Positions 15,592-30,867 of a DNA stretch of 47,761 nucleotides are shown in pieces (the first letter of the stretch is position 1; every line of letters begins with the position of its first letter). Position numbers and translations under genes: made by a program. The stretch comes from Actinomycetota bacterium (GTDB lineage Bacteria; Actinomycetota; Actinomycetes; Actinomycetales; Microbacteriaceae), in the NCBI GenBank assembly GCA_005777405.1, contig SXMH01000007.1, forward strand, positions 1 through 47,761, given 5' to 3'. The notes under the pieces are model-generated. The model made no database searches, was not told the origin of the DNA, and saw only the letters and a list, made by a program, of their open reading frames with translations.

Positions 15592-16872
15592 CTAACCCCG
15601 CCCAAACTCCACGCGGTAGTCGCTGATATACACGTGCTCGTCGTCCTTCATGTCTTTGAAGAACAACCGAGCCTCAGCACCCAACCGCAAGCACGTCCGC
15701 TTCGCGGCCAGATCTTCCGCACTGTCGGTCGGCTGCAGCGACGGGTACCAGAGCGTGTGACCGGGGCGGTGCACGATGCGCACCGGCGTCGACCACTGCT
15801 GCGCGTTGTCGCCGAACCCGAGATCCCGATTGGGGTTGATCGACAAGAACAGGCTGTCGCCCACCCAGAAGCTGCCGTCGACACGACCGAGCAGCATGAC
15901 CCACACCTGCAGGTGCTCGTTCCAACTGACGGAAGGGCCCCAGTAGTAGAGCTCATCCCCTTGAGAGACCGCGCCGCCACCCTCTGAGGTGGGGATGCGC
16001 AAGCTCGCGATCGGCTGACCCACGCCGTCCCACTCCGCATCGAAGGCCGTGCCGCTCCAGCGGCGCGCGGCCCCGGTCGGAGCATCCAAGTCGGCCAAAG
16101 GCACGCGCGCCACGCTCACGCACTGCGCCGCCGCCTCCGTCTCGCGATCCCACGACTCGGCGTCCCACGCGGTCGGGTAGGCGTATTCACCGAAGAAGAC
16201 ATACAGGTGATCGCCCGACGCGACTGCGCTCGGGTCGCCGACGCCGCCCGGAAAGCAGTTGTTGCGGTTCACCGGCAGGCGAATCATGCGCTCGTCGCGG
16301 TCTTCGAGCAAGATGCCGTGGTTCACCCACGACTCTCCGCCGTCGGTCGACTTCATGATGCCGATGCGCGGCACCGCCTGCACCGACTCGGGGCCGGTGA
16401 GCCCGGGAGGCCAATCCTCCGAACGCAAGCCCTCACCCGTCGCCTCGTCGAACGGCAGCGTCTCGGGGTAATTCTCGTTGTGATAGAGCGCATAGAGGGT
16501 GCGGCCCGACTCGTCAGACGGGTCTTGGTAGACCGTCTCGAACCACACGGCACCGTGCAGACCCGGCTCGCCCGGAGGCGTGTTCGGCGGCATCGTCGGC
16601 TCGACGAACTCTTCGGGCCGGCGCGAGAACGCCTCGGTCACCGTGGCACCGTCGGCGTGCTTGAGCTCGTGCGCCTCGCCCCACACGGGGTCTTCTCCGT
16701 ACTTGCCGGGGAAGATTCTGAACCGGTCGCCCACCCACGCGGTCGCCATGTTGCAGTCGACGAAACTGCCGAACGTGAACCTCTCGGTGGGCACCAGGGT
16801 CACGGTGATGTCGTCGACCCCCGTCGCAATCACGGTGGGCTCGGTGCGGCTGGTCGCCTCGTCGTGCGTCAT
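15592..16872 (-). CDS. Predicted beta-propeller glycosidase-like protein with an Asp-box (function unknown)
   Basis: The 426-residue protein starts at ATG 16872 with GGAGAG a few bases upstream, 7 bases after the beta-galactosidase stop. It is predominantly beta-strand. One clear Asp-box (STDGGESW, near residue 195) and the segment CFPGGVGDPSAVASGDHLYVFFGEYA suggest a five- or six-bladed propeller of the sialidase / GH43 / DUF4185 type. No signal peptide is seen. As the last gene of an operon with GH36, GH38 and GH2 enzymes it probably hydrolyses or binds a glycan. I cannot assign a catalytic residue set, so the enzyme class is inferred only. Confidence 0.75.
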   Translation of the reverse strand: MTHDEATSRTEPTVIATGVDDITVTLVPTERFTFGSFVDCNMATAWVGDRFRIFPGKYGEDPVWGEAHELKHADGATVTEAFSRRPEEFVEPTMPPNTPPGEPGLHGAVWFETVYQDPSDESGRTLYALYHNENYPETLPFDEATGEGLRSEDWPPGLTGPESVQAVPRIGIMKSTDGGESWVNHGILLEDRDERMIRLPVNRNNCFPGGVGDPSAVASGDHLYVFFGEYAYPTAWDAESWDRETEAAAQCVSVARVPLADLDAPTGAARRWSGTAFDAEWDGVGQPIASLRIPTSEGGGAVSQGDELYYWGPSVSWNEHLQVWVMLLGRVDGSFWVGDSLFLSINPNRDLGFGDNAQQWSTPVRIVHRPGHTLWYPSLQPTDSAEDLAAKRTCLRLGAEARLFFKDMKDDEHVYISDYRVEFGRG

Positions 16873-16879
16873 GACTCTC

Positions 16880-22980
<6,101 letters not shown>

Positions 22981-23029
22981 GGTGGTGTCTCCGCTGTGGT
23001 GGTGGGCGGTGTCGTGGTGGTGACGGTGC

Positions 23030-25096
23030 TTAGTCGAGCGGCGCCAGGTGCAGCATCCACGAGGTGACGCTCGACGCGCCACTGAGCGGGATGCCGCTCT
23101 CGAGCAGCTCGTCACCGCTCGCCTCGTGCCCCGCCCCCGTCGCGAGGTCGGTCACACGGTAGCGACGGTCGGTGTCGAGTGCCTGCGGCGTCACGTGGTC
23201 GGGCCGTGCACCTCCATCGAGCACGATCGCGAGCACAACGTGCGCCTCGCCCGCGCTCAGCTGGAACACGGGAGCCCGCTCGCCGAAGCCGCCGCGCACG
23301 GGGCTGGGGGTGAGAGTGCGTAGCACACCGTCGCGCACGAGCGGCGCGAGCACCTGCTGGTAGAGGCGCACGTGCTCGGCGAGGCGCGCGAGCAGGTCGG
23401 GGCTCAACTCGGGCAGGCGCAGGCTGACACCGAAGCGGTGCACCATCGCCGCGCGCAGCATCGTGTCGAAGGCATCGGTCGTGATCGACGTCCAGTCGTA
23501 CTGCGAGCCCGGGTAGTCGCCGCGCCACTGCGACCACGACCAGTGCAGAATGCCCACCGGCGGCAGCAGGTTGCGCACGCCGTGCAGCACCTGAAGGTGG
23601 TGCTCGGTGTAGTCGGGGTCGCTGAGGAACATGCCGTGCACGTGACGCGCGAGGCCGAGGTCGATGCGCAGGCCGCCCGAGCTGCAGGCTTCGAGCACGA
23701 TGTCGGGGTGGCGTTCGCGCACCTCGTCGAGCACCGCATAGAGGCCCTCGTAGTGGCGCAGCAGTCCGTCGCCGGCGCCGTGGCCGTGGTCGGTGCGCGT
23801 GCAGCCGGCGTCGGGGTCGATGTTGAAGTCGAGCTTGATCCAGCGCGCGCCGGTCGTTGAGATGAGCGTGCTCATCGACTCGAGCACGTGCTCGCGGCCC
23901 GCGGGCGAACCCATGCAGACATAGCCGAGAAAGGTCGGGTCGGCCGGGTCGAGCGACTCGGTCATGAGGCGGTACTGGTGGTCGTGGCGTCGACCCTCGA
24001 CCGAGTGCGCCATGGCCTCGGGGTGCGCGGCCCGCAGCAGCGAGTGCGCGCCGACCGCTTCGGCCTCGATCCACATGCCCGGCAGCACGCCCGCATCGCG
24101 GATGCTCTGCCCGAGCGCCTCGAGGCCCGAGGGGAACCGCGCGGTGTTGACGCTCGACCAGTCGCCGCGCTGTTCGCTCCACACGCTCGTGGGGTCAGCG
24201 GTGCCGAACCAGCCGGCGTCAACCGTGGCGATCTCGATGCCGATCGATGCAGCGACGCGAGCATTCTCGGCGATGACAGCCTCGTCGACCTCTTGGTCTT
24301 CATAGGGCCACCAGTGGTTCCACTCAACCGGCAGGCTGTCGGTGAACTCGGTGCGGGGCATCCAATCGGCGGCGATCGCGCGCTGCATGCTCACGGCCAC
24401 ATCGTCGAGGGTCTCGCCGAGGGCGATAACGACGCCCGGCGCGGTGACGCTCTCACCCGGTGCAAGCTCGACGCGCAGCAGCCACGGCGAGATGCCCGCG
24501 GTGACGAAGCCGCCGGCCATGGCGTGAATGTGCCAGTTGCCGCTGTAGGCGGGGGTGACGGCGACCGCGGCGCGGTGGTCGTGAGCTCCGTAGCCGTTCG
24601 CGTCGGCCGCACCGCGCTCGAGGCCGAGCCACGGCACTGTGCCTTGCGAGCTGCGCCCGGCGCGGCTCTCGAGACTGAGGTCGTGGCCCGCGTGCCCGGC
24701 GGGAACCGCGCGATACTCGTCGCCCCACGCGGAGCGGTACGAGTGCGTGCGCCACGCTGGTCCGGCAGCGAGCGCGAGCGGGTCCATGCGCGTGATGCCG
24801 ATCGGATGCTCGCCATCGTTGCGCAGCACCATCGAGAGTTCCCACACGGGCTGGTCGGCCACTCGGCGAGCGCTCCAGTCGACGTCGACGCGCTCACCCG
24901 CGGCCGTGCCGTCGAGGTGTCCGCGCAACCGCAGCTGGTCGTCGCTCTGCTCGATGATCGGCTCGATGAGGGCGCTGTAGCCGCGCCGCTCGATCTCTAC
25001 CAACAGGGGAGCTGCCTCACTCAGCACGTGGCCGTCGAGATCGAGGGTCAGGGTGCCGCCGTCGTGGGGCAGCAAACGCAACGTTGCGCGGGTCAT
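23030..25096 (-). CDS. GH36 alpha-galactosidase
   Basis: The 688-residue protein has an N-terminal beta-supersandwich domain (about 1-260), a TIM barrel (about 270-590) and a C-terminal beta domain. The catalytic nucleophile is Asp423 in KLDFN, and the acid/base is in SDPDYTEHH (Asp493 or Asp495). GH36/clan D enzymes release terminal alpha-galactose with retention. It is the first gene of the leftward glycosidase operon; ATG 25096 has GAGGA 8 bases upstream. A GntR box overlaps its promoter 26-40 bases upstream. No signal peptide is present. A 49-base GTG-rich spacer separates it from the mannosidase gene. Confidence 0.93.
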   Translation of the reverse strand: MTRATLRLLPHDGGTLTLDLDGHVLSEAAPLLVEIERRGYSALIEPIIEQSDDQLRLRGHLDGTAAGERVDVDWSARRVADQPVWELSMVLRNDGEHPIGITRMDPLALAAGPAWRTHSYRSAWGDEYRAVPAGHAGHDLSLESRAGRSSQGTVPWLGLERGAADANGYGAHDHRAAVAVTPAYSGNWHIHAMAGGFVTAGISPWLLRVELAPGESVTAPGVVIALGETLDDVAVSMQRAIAADWMPRTEFTDSLPVEWNHWWPYEDQEVDEAVIAENARVAASIGIEIATVDAGWFGTADPTSVWSEQRGDWSSVNTARFPSGLEALGQSIRDAGVLPGMWIEAEAVGAHSLLRAAHPEAMAHSVEGRRHDHQYRLMTESLDPADPTFLGYVCMGSPAGREHVLESMSTLISTTGARWIKLDFNIDPDAGCTRTDHGHGAGDGLLRHYEGLYAVLDEVRERHPDIVLEACSSGGLRIDLGLARHVHGMFLSDPDYTEHHLQVLHGVRNLLPPVGILHWSWSQWRGDYPGSQYDWTSITTDAFDTMLRAAMVHRFGVSLRLPELSPDLLARLAEHVRLYQQVLAPLVRDGVLRTLTPSPVRGGFGERAPVFQLSAGEAHVVLAIVLDGGARPDHVTPQALDTDRRYRVTDLATGAGHEASGDELLESGIPLSGASSVTSWMLHLAPLD

Positions 25097-25121
25097 ATCG
25101 GAGTCCTCACCGGTAGAGTGC

Positions 25122-25135
25122 TTACATCATACCTA
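25122..25135. promoter_or_regulatory. GntR box 1, between the alpha-galactosidase operon and the Gfo/Idh-ThuA pair
   Basis: TTACATCATACCTA on the + strand (TAGGTATGATGTAA leftward) lies between the divergent starts at 25096 and 25176. The 14 bases are identical to box 2 at 30790, and the 11-base core is shared with box 3 at 30868. The core includes TATGAT, which could serve as the leftward -10. The spelling is like operators of FadR/FCD-type GntR regulators. Confidence 0.72.
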
Positions 25136-25175
25136 AAGGGCTCGCGCCCGAATGCTCTCCTGCGAGGATCTTCTT

Positions 25176-26300
25176 GTGACTACCACTCCCGCTACCCCCC
25201 ATTCCGCACGCGATCGAGTCGAGGGCCCCTTGCGCGTGGGCGTCATCGGGCTCGGCATGGGCTCGGTGCACGTCGAAGCCTTCAGCCGCGTGCCGGGCGT
25301 CGAGGTCGTGGCTCTCGCCGGCAAGGAGGTCGAACGCCGCACGCAGCTCGGCGAGCAGTGGGGCATCCCGCACCTGCTCGACGAGTGGGCCGACCTCGTG
25401 GCCCTGCCCGACGTCGACATCGTCAGCATCGCCGCCCCCAACTCGCTGCACCACCCCATCACGATGGCGGCGCTCGCGGCCGGCAAGCACGTGTTCTGCG
25501 AGAAGCCCCTCGCGCTCGACACTCCGCAAGCGCGCGAGATGGTCGAGGCGGCGATCGCGCATGACCGCGTGCTCGAAGTGGCGTTCAACCACCGTCGCCG
25601 CGCTGACGTGCAGTACGCTAAGCGCTACCTCGACGAGGTCGGCATCGGTCGCATCTACCACTCGCGTGCCTCGTGGAAGCGGCGCGCGGGCATTCCGGGC
25701 CTGCACTCGTGGTTCACGAGCAAGCGCATGTCGGGTGGCGGTGCCCTCATCGACCTCGGGCCGCACGTGCTCGACTCACTGCTCTTCCTGCTCGGTGAGC
25801 GCCGCGTCGTCGCCGTGAGCGCCGTCGCGCACGGCGAGCTGGGCCGCGCGGGCTACGGCGCGATGGATCGCCGCGAGCAGATGGCGGGCGACTCGGGAGC
25901 CTTCGAGGTGGAAGACCTCGCGAGTGCGCTGTTCCGCTTCGACGACGGCTCGAGCGCCGCGTTCGAGATCACCTGGGCGAGCCACGCGGTCGACGACGAA
26001 GACATCTCGATCGAACTGCTCGGCGTCGACGGCGGCGTGCGACTCTTCGTGCCGCGCTATGCGAGTGACGACACACTGCGCTTCTACCGCGACGTCGCCG
26101 GGCGCCCCGTCGAGATCGCGCCCGACGTGCACGTGCCGGGCGGCGAACACCCCATCGTCATCGCCGAGTTCATCGAGCACGTGCGCTCGGGCGAATGGGA
26201 GCACCACCGCGGCGAGTTTGCCCTGCACCGCACCGAAGTGCTCGACGCGTGCTACCGCTCGGCCGCCGAAGGCCGCGAGATTCGACTGGAGACCGCATGA
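25176..26300 (+). CDS. Gfo/Idh/MocA-family sugar oxidoreductase
   Basis: The 374-residue protein has an N-terminal Rossmann fold ([16 protein letters not shown] at about 20-35), the family motif CEKPLALD with Lys110, and a C-terminal alpha/beta substrate domain with [14 protein letters not shown]. Members oxidise or reduce sugar or cyclitol hydroxyls with tightly bound or exchangeable NAD(P). GTG 25176 has GAGGA upstream; ATG 25152 would add 8 residues without a ribosome-binding site. It is coupled by ATGA to a ThuA-like gene, as in thuA-thuB loci where the oxidoreductase makes 3-keto-glycosides. The substrate here is not determinable. GntR box 1 lies upstream. Confidence 0.9.
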   Translation: MTTTPATPHSARDRVEGPLRVGVIGLGMGSVHVEAFSRVPGVEVVALAGKEVERRTQLGEQWGIPHLLDEWADLVALPDVDIVSIAAPNSLHHPITMAALAAGKHVFCEKPLALDTPQAREMVEAAIAHDRVLEVAFNHRRRADVQYAKRYLDEVGIGRIYHSRASWKRRAGIPGLHSWFTSKRMSGGGALIDLGPHVLDSLLFLLGERRVVAVSAVAHGELGRAGYGAMDRREQMAGDSGAFEVEDLASALFRFDDGSSAAFEITWASHAVDDEDISIELLGVDGGVRLFVPRYASDDTLRFYRDVAGRPVEIAPDVHVPGGEHPIVIAEFIEHVRSGEWEHHRGEFALHRTEVLDACYRSAAEGREIRLETA

Positions 26301-27052
26301 CCACCCCCGCCCCTGCCCCCCTGCGCGTGACCGTCTGGAACGAGAACCGTCACGAGAACTACCCCGACTCGCTCACCGCCAAGCTCTACCCGACCGGGAT
26401 GCACGGCGCGATCGCCGAGGGACTCACCTCGCTGCTCGGCCAGGCCGTCGAAGTGCGCACCGCCACGCTCGACGAGCCCGAGCACGGGCTGCCGCAGTCG
26501 GTCGTCGACTCGACCGACGTGCTGCTGTGGTGGGGCCACGAGGCGCACCCCGAGGTGCACGACGAGGTCGTCGACCGCGTCTACGACGCGGTGCTCGGCG
26601 GTATGGGCATCATCGTGCTGCACTCGGGCCACTACTCGAAGATCTTCAAGAAGCTCATGGGCACGACGTGCTCACTGCGCTGGCGCAACGACGGCGACCG
26701 CGAGATCGTGTGGACGGTCGACCCGACCCACCCCATCGCAGCCGGTGTGCCCGACCCACTCGTCATCGAGGCTCAAGAGATGTACGGCGAGTTCTTCGAC
26801 ATCCCCACCCCTGACGAGCTCATCTTCATCTCGTCGTTCACGGGCGGCGAAGTTTTCCGCTCCGGCGCGACCTGGACTCGCGGTCACGGGCGAGTGTTCT
26901 ACTTCTCGCCGGGCGACCAGGAGTACCCGGTGTACCACCAGCCGGGCATCCACCGCGTGCTCGCCAACGGCGTGCAGTGGGCGGCACCGACGCGGCGTGG
27001 GCCGGCGATCGACGCGACCTTCCACGCGCGCGGCTGGTTCGAAACCGCCTAG
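26297..27052 (+). CDS. ThuA-like protein (class I glutamine amidotransferase fold)
   Basis: The 251-residue protein begins at ATG 26297, overlapping the previous stop. It shows ThuA signatures: TVWNENRHE near the start, [10 protein letters not shown] at about 72-82, [20 protein letters not shown] at about 107-127, and a late [14 protein letters not shown]. ThuA proteins accompany Gfo/Idh dehydrogenases in disaccharide use, originally trehalose in rhizobia; the family lacks amidotransferase activity. A role acting on a keto-sugar made by the preceding enzyme is inferred. Full length, no signal peptide. Confidence 0.9.
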   Translation: MTTPAPAPLRVTVWNENRHENYPDSLTAKLYPTGMHGAIAEGLTSLLGQAVEVRTATLDEPEHGLPQSVVDSTDVLLWWGHEAHPEVHDEVVDRVYDAVLGGMGIIVLHSGHYSKIFKKLMGTTCSLRWRNDGDREIVWTVDPTHPIAAGVPDPLVIEAQEMYGEFFDIPTPDELIFISSFTGGEVFRSGATWTRGHGRVFYFSPGDQEYPVYHQPGIHRVLANGVQWAAPTRRGPAIDATFHARGWFETA

Positions 27053-27079
27053 CGACCGACGCGCGTACGACGCAGCGCG

Positions 27080-27262
27080 TCAGCGGGTTCTGCGGCCAAG
27101 TGGCACCAGCGGTAGAGCGAGACCGAGCACGACGTAAAGCAACGGCAGCAGTGATTGGGTCGCAATCGCCATAGCGATGCCGGTGGCCGCGACCACCCCG
27201 GCAAGAATCCACAGGGCAAGGCGAAGTCGAGTCAAGCTGCGTGAATTGTCGGCGCGAGTCAT
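27080..27262 (-). CDS. Putative 60-residue two-pass membrane protein
   Basis: ATG 27262 opens a frame with two hydrophobic segments (about 15-33 and 36-54), a short basic N-terminus and a C-terminal GRRTR, consistent with cytosolic ends. It is not a member of a family I recognise. No strong ribosome-binding site is present and base composition is somewhat lower in GC than the neighbours. It lies between convergent units, after the ThuA gene. Confidence 0.5.
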   Translation of the reverse strand: MTRADNSRSLTRLRLALWILAGVVAATGIAMAIATQSLLPLLYVVLGLALPLVPLGRRTR

Positions 27263-27346
27263 GCGCGCACGGTAACAACGGCACCTTGGTGATCGCCGAC
27301 GATTGCTCGCATGCTGAGGGCGAGGTCAGAGGATTTCCGCCCTTAC

Positions 27347-27392
27347 ACAGCACCGCGGGGCCGCACCTGATCGGCGCGACCCCGCGGGCTGT
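27347..27392 (-). terminator. GC-rich hairpin after the ABC permease operon
   Basis: The arms at 27347-27360 and 27380-27392 pair as ACAGC-(A)-CCGCGGGG with CCCCGCGGGCTGT: 13 base pairs with one bulge and a 19-base loop. It starts 9 bases after the leftward permease stop. No T-tract follows, which is usual in actinobacteria. The remaining bases of the 348-base gap between the ThuA and permease genes hold the small frame at 27080-27262 and nothing else I can identify. Confidence 0.65.
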
Positions 27393-27400
27393 CGTGATGC

Positions 27401-28255
27401 TTAGCGGCTGACGCCGACCTGCAGACCTTGCATGATGTACTTCGACGCGAAGGCCAGCAGCAGCAGCGGCACCGAGGCCGTGATGAAGAGGCCCGCCGAC
27501 ACGAGCGGCTGGTCGGTGAGGAAGCGTTCACCGATGCTCGCGAGCTGCGGTGTGAGCAGCCGCATCGACTCTTCGGGAATGAGGATGACCGCGAAGATCA
27601 GCTCGTTCCACGCGCCGAGGAACTGCAGTACGGCGAGCGTCGCGAGTCCGCTCGACCCCATCGGCGCGATGATCGACCACATGATGCGGAAGAACCCTGC
27701 GCCGTCGATGCGTGCCGCCTCGATGACCTCATCGGGGATGCCGCGGAACGACAGCGTGAGGAAGAACGTGGCGAACGGGAGCCCGGTCGCGACGTACACG
27801 AGGATCAGGCCGGTGTAGCTGCCGACGATCTCGAGCCTGGCGAGCATGAGGTAGATCGGAATGATGAGCACGGGGCCAGGAATGAGCATGACCGACACGA
27901 AGGTGGCGGTGATGTACTTCTGCCCCGGCACCGGCAGCTTCGCGAGCGCGTAGCCGGCGAGCGACGCGAGCACGAGGATGATCGAGACCGAGATCGTTCC
28001 GACGAACAGGCTGTTGAGAAACGCCTGGCCGATGCCGTACGTGTTGACGAGGTTGAGGTAGTTCTCGAACGTCCAGACACCTGGCAGACCGAAGGGGTCT
28101 TGCAGGTAGTCAGAGTTCGGCCTGAACGACGTGATGATCACGAAGTACAGGGGGTAGATGATCGTCGCAGCCACGACGAGCAGCGCGATGAAGATCGGCC
28201 ACTGCGTGCGGCTCGACGAGATGCGCTTGCTGATGACGACGTCTTCTTCAGCCAT
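27401..28255 (-). CDS. Carbohydrate ABC transporter permease (MalG-type)
   Basis: The 284-residue protein has six membrane segments and the permease EAA loop EVIEAARIDGAGFFRIMWSIIAP. The C-terminal SKYIMQGLQVGVSR is typical of MalG-like subunits. It starts two bases after the stop of the first permease gene, so it is the last gene of the binding protein-permease-permease operon. It forms the channel for an oligosaccharide together with that subunit. No ATPase is encoded nearby, so a shared MsiK-type ATPase elsewhere in the genome is inferred. Confidence 0.93.
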   Translation of the reverse strand: MAEEDVVISKRISSSRTQWPIFIALLVVAATIIYPLYFVIITSFRPNSDYLQDPFGLPGVWTFENYLNLVNTYGIGQAFLNSLFVGTISVSIILVLASLAGYALAKLPVPGQKYITATFVSVMLIPGPVLIIPIYLMLARLEIVGSYTGLILVYVATGLPFATFFLTLSFRGIPDEVIEAARIDGAGFFRIMWSIIAPMGSSGLATLAVLQFLGAWNELIFAVILIPEESMRLLTPQLASIGERFLTDQPLVSAGLFITASVPLLLLAFASKYIMQGLQVGVSR

Positions 28256-28257
28256 GA

Positions 28258-29202
28258 TCAGTCGTCCTCCCCGAGCTTGAAGACCCTGTTCTGGATGAGC
28301 GTCAGGATGCCGATGAACAAGAACAGGATGACCGCGAGCGCCGCGCCCGAACCGAGGTTCGTGCTCGAGAAGGCCCGCAGATAGACGAGGTAGTCGATCG
28401 TGGTGGTGTCGAAGCCGGGTCCACCCGCCGTCATGACGTAGACGAAGCCGAAGAGCGACGAGAACGTGTAGATCACGTTGATGATGAACACGAAGCCGAG
28501 CACGCGGCGAATGTTGGGCAGCGTGATGTACCAGAGCCGCTTCCACCACCCGGCACCGTCGATCGCGGCCGCCTCGAAGACGGCGGGGTTGATCGAGGTG
28601 AGGCCTGCGAGCAGCAGCAGGGACTGGTAGCCGAAGCCCGCCCAGACGAGCGCGAGGATGATGATCGCAATCGCGGTCGAACCGTTCGTGAAGAACTGGA
28701 TGGGCTCGATGCCGAAGAGCGCGAGCGCCTGGTTCACGCCGCCGTAGTAGCCAAAGGCATTGCGGAACATGATGCCGATGACGGCGACCGAGAGCACATT
28801 CGGCAAGAAGAAGATGACGCGGAAGTACTTCCAGCCGCGCACTCGCTCGAACAGCAGCACCGAGACGATGAGCGCCGTGAAGATGACGAGCGGCACCGAG
28901 ATGAGGAACGTCACGTTGTTGAGGAAGACCTGATGCACGATCGGGTCGTTCAGCAGCGCGATGTAGTTGTCGAGGCCGCGGAACTCGAACCTCAGTCCAT
29001 TGGTCTTCGTGAACGAGATGAAGACGGCGAACGCGACGGGGAAAGCCATGAAGCCGACCACGACGAGGAAGGCCGGAAGCACAGCGAGCAGACCGACAAT
29101 GCGGTCACGCCGGCGGATGCCTCCGGGCTTGTGGCGCGGGGCCCCGCCCGTGGGCGCCGCCGAAGCGGCGCCCACGCGCGAGGTGACAGAAGCCGTGGTC
29201 AC
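28258..29202 (-). CDS. Carbohydrate ABC transporter permease (MalF-type)
   Basis: The 314-residue membrane protein has six segments, a first segment at about 33-55 (IVGLLAVLPAFLVVVGFMAF) and the EAA loop FEAAAIDGAGWWKRLWYITLPNI. Its GTG start overlaps the stop of the binding protein gene (GTGA). It pairs with the following MalG-type permease in the importer induced with the glycosidases. Confidence 0.93.
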   Translation of the reverse strand: MTTASVTSRVGAASAAPTGGAPRHKPGGIRRRDRIVGLLAVLPAFLVVVGFMAFPVAFAVFISFTKTNGLRFEFRGLDNYIALLNDPIVHQVFLNNVTFLISVPLVIFTALIVSVLLFERVRGWKYFRVIFFLPNVLSVAVIGIMFRNAFGYYGGVNQALALFGIEPIQFFTNGSTAIAIIILALVWAGFGYQSLLLLAGLTSINPAVFEAAAIDGAGWWKRLWYITLPNIRRVLGFVFIINVIYTFSSLFGFVYVMTAGGPGFDTTTIDYLVYLRAFSSTNLGSGAALAVILFLFIGILTLIQNRVFKLGEDD

Positions 29203-30533
29203 AGGTTCGCGATCTCGGATTCGTACGATGCCTTGAGCTGCGCGACCGCGTCCTCCGGCGTGATGCTGCCGATGAAGACACCGGCGTTCACGCGGTAGAA
29301 CAGGTCGATCGTGGCCTGCGGCATCACGCTGTCGAAGGCGAAGGTGACGCCGTCGGTGGCTGCCGAGAGCTGCTCGAACTGCTGACGCAGCAGCGGGCTC
29401 TCGATCTTCGACGGGTCGCCGTCGACGTGGTTCGAGCCCTGCGTCTGGTAGAGCTCAACGAACACGTCCTGGTTCTCGGCCTGCGCGAGGTAGGTCAAGA
29501 ACTCAGCAGCGAGCTCCTGGTTGTCGCTGTAGTTGGTGATCGACAGGGCGATCTCCGGGCCACCAGCACCGATGTTCGGGAATGCCGAACCCTCGAGCGT
29601 CGGGATGAAGAACGAGCTCACGCCCTCTTCGCCGAAGGCGTCGAGCATGTTGTTGTTCTCCCAGCTACCGACGAGGTAGTAGGCGCTGCTGCCGTTGACG
29701 AATCCAGCGGTCGACTCACCGTTCGACACCTGACCGGCGTCGGGGTTGGTGAGACCACTTGCGCCCCACTCGGCGAAGGCCTCGTAGGCCTTGACCATGG
29801 CCGGGTCGTCCACGGGAATGTCACCCGCGTACATCTGGGTGAAGACCGACTCGCCGAGTTCGCCACCGACGAGCGCCGAGATCATCCACGCACCGACATA
29901 GCCCTCGAGGTTCGCAACCCAGAAGCCGTTCTTGTCAGTGTTGTCGACGACCTGCTGGCCGTTCGCGATGAGCTCTTCCCACGTCGTGGGCGGGTTGGCC
30001 GGGTCGAGACCAGCCTCAGCGAGCACCTCGTGGTTCTGGAAGACCGTGAAGAGGTTGCCGGCGCCATAGGGCATGCCGAGCAGCGCGCCGTCGGGGCTGT
30101 AGCCCGCGCGGTTCACGTTGACACCGGCAAGGTTGTCGAGAACCTCGGGAGCAATGAGTTCGTCGAGGTCGGTGAAGAAGTCAGCGAACGAGAGGGTCGG
30201 GCCACCCGCGTACTGAATGCGGATGTCGGGGCCGTCGCCGGCGATCGAGGCGGCCTGGAACTGCGCGGCGGCCGAGGTGATGTCGCCACCCTGCTGCACG
30301 ACCGTGATGTCGACGCCCGGGTTCTCTTCTTCGAACTGCACGGCCATCTTGTCGATGAACGAGTTCTCGAGGTCGGGGTCACCGTTCTCGAGGGTACGGC
30401 CAAGAATGCCGGTGGCCCAGATGAGCAGCTCGCCGCCCGTCTCTTCTGCCGGCTCGCCCGTCGAGCACGCCGCGAGGCTGCCGACGAGGCCGAGGGTCGC
30501 GATGATCGCGACTGTAGCCTTCCGTGTCTTCAT
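29199..30533 (-). CDS. Extracellular solute-binding lipoprotein of a sugar ABC importer
   Basis: The 444-residue protein starts at ATG 30533 with AAGGAC upstream. It has a lipoprotein signal: a basic N-terminus, a hydrophobic run and the lipobox LAAC with Cys22. The mature part is a type I (MalE/UgpB-like) binding protein, with FEEENPGVDITVV and ENFFVPTLEGS-like segments around the cleft. It captures the oligosaccharide outside the membrane. It is the first gene of the importer operon. A leader of about 250 bases separates it from GntR box 2. Confidence 0.93.
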   Translation of the reverse strand: MKTRKATVAIIATLGLVGSLAACSTGEPAEETGGELLIWATGILGRTLENGDPDLENSFIDKMAVQFEEENPGVDITVVQQGGDITSAAAQFQAASIAGDGPDIRIQYAGGPTLSFADFFTDLDELIAPEVLDNLAGVNVNRAGYSPDGALLGMPYGAGNLFTVFQNHEVLAEAGLDPANPPTTWEELIANGQQVVDNTDKNGFWVANLEGYVGAWMISALVGGELGESVFTQMYAGDIPVDDPAMVKAYEAFAEWGASGLTNPDAGQVSNGESTAGFVNGSSAYYLVGSWENNNMLDAFGEEGVSSFFIPTLEGSAFPNIGAGGPEIALSITNYSDNQELAAEFLTYLAQAENQDVFVELYQTQGSNHVDGDPSKIESPLLRQQFEQLSAATDGVTFAFDSVMPQATIDLFYRVNAGVFIGSITPEDAVAQLKASYESEIANL

Positions 30534-30789
30534 TGCTGTGTCCTTCCTAGTGGAGGACCGGGCCGACGACCGGCCGGTCGGGAGTCCGCGAACAGCGCAC
30601 CAGCACCTCGCTGGACGAGCGCGCGTGTCGCGTGCTTCACGCGGGCTGGGTCGCCCGTGGAAGATCGAAGGGCAATGGGGGAGTGCAGGCAGGCCGCGAC
30701 GCCGGCAACGGCCGGTGCGCTCCACATCAACTGCGACATCATCGTCCCATTTCGTTCAGACCACGGTGTCCCCGGGGTCGGTGCAACTA

Positions 30790-30803
30790 TTACATCATAC
30801 CTA
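30790..30803. promoter_or_regulatory. GntR box 2, ABC importer promoter
   Basis: TTACATCATACCTA on the + strand, identical over 14 bases to box 1. On the leftward strand it reads TAGGTATGATGTAA and lies directly downstream of a TTGACA -35 element (30826-30821), so a bound repressor would cover the -10 of the importer promoter. Confidence 0.72.
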
Positions 30804-30867
30804 CGGGTTCTGTCCGCAAGTGTCAAGCGCACAATACCGGGCTATGGATTGCCTGGCGATGTGTAAC

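Noticed and set aside
22981-23029. GTG-rich spacer between alpha-galactosidase and alpha-mannosidase considered as a structured element
   Set aside because: It is simple low-complexity sequence on one strand with no clear stem; it looks like a plain intergenic linker.
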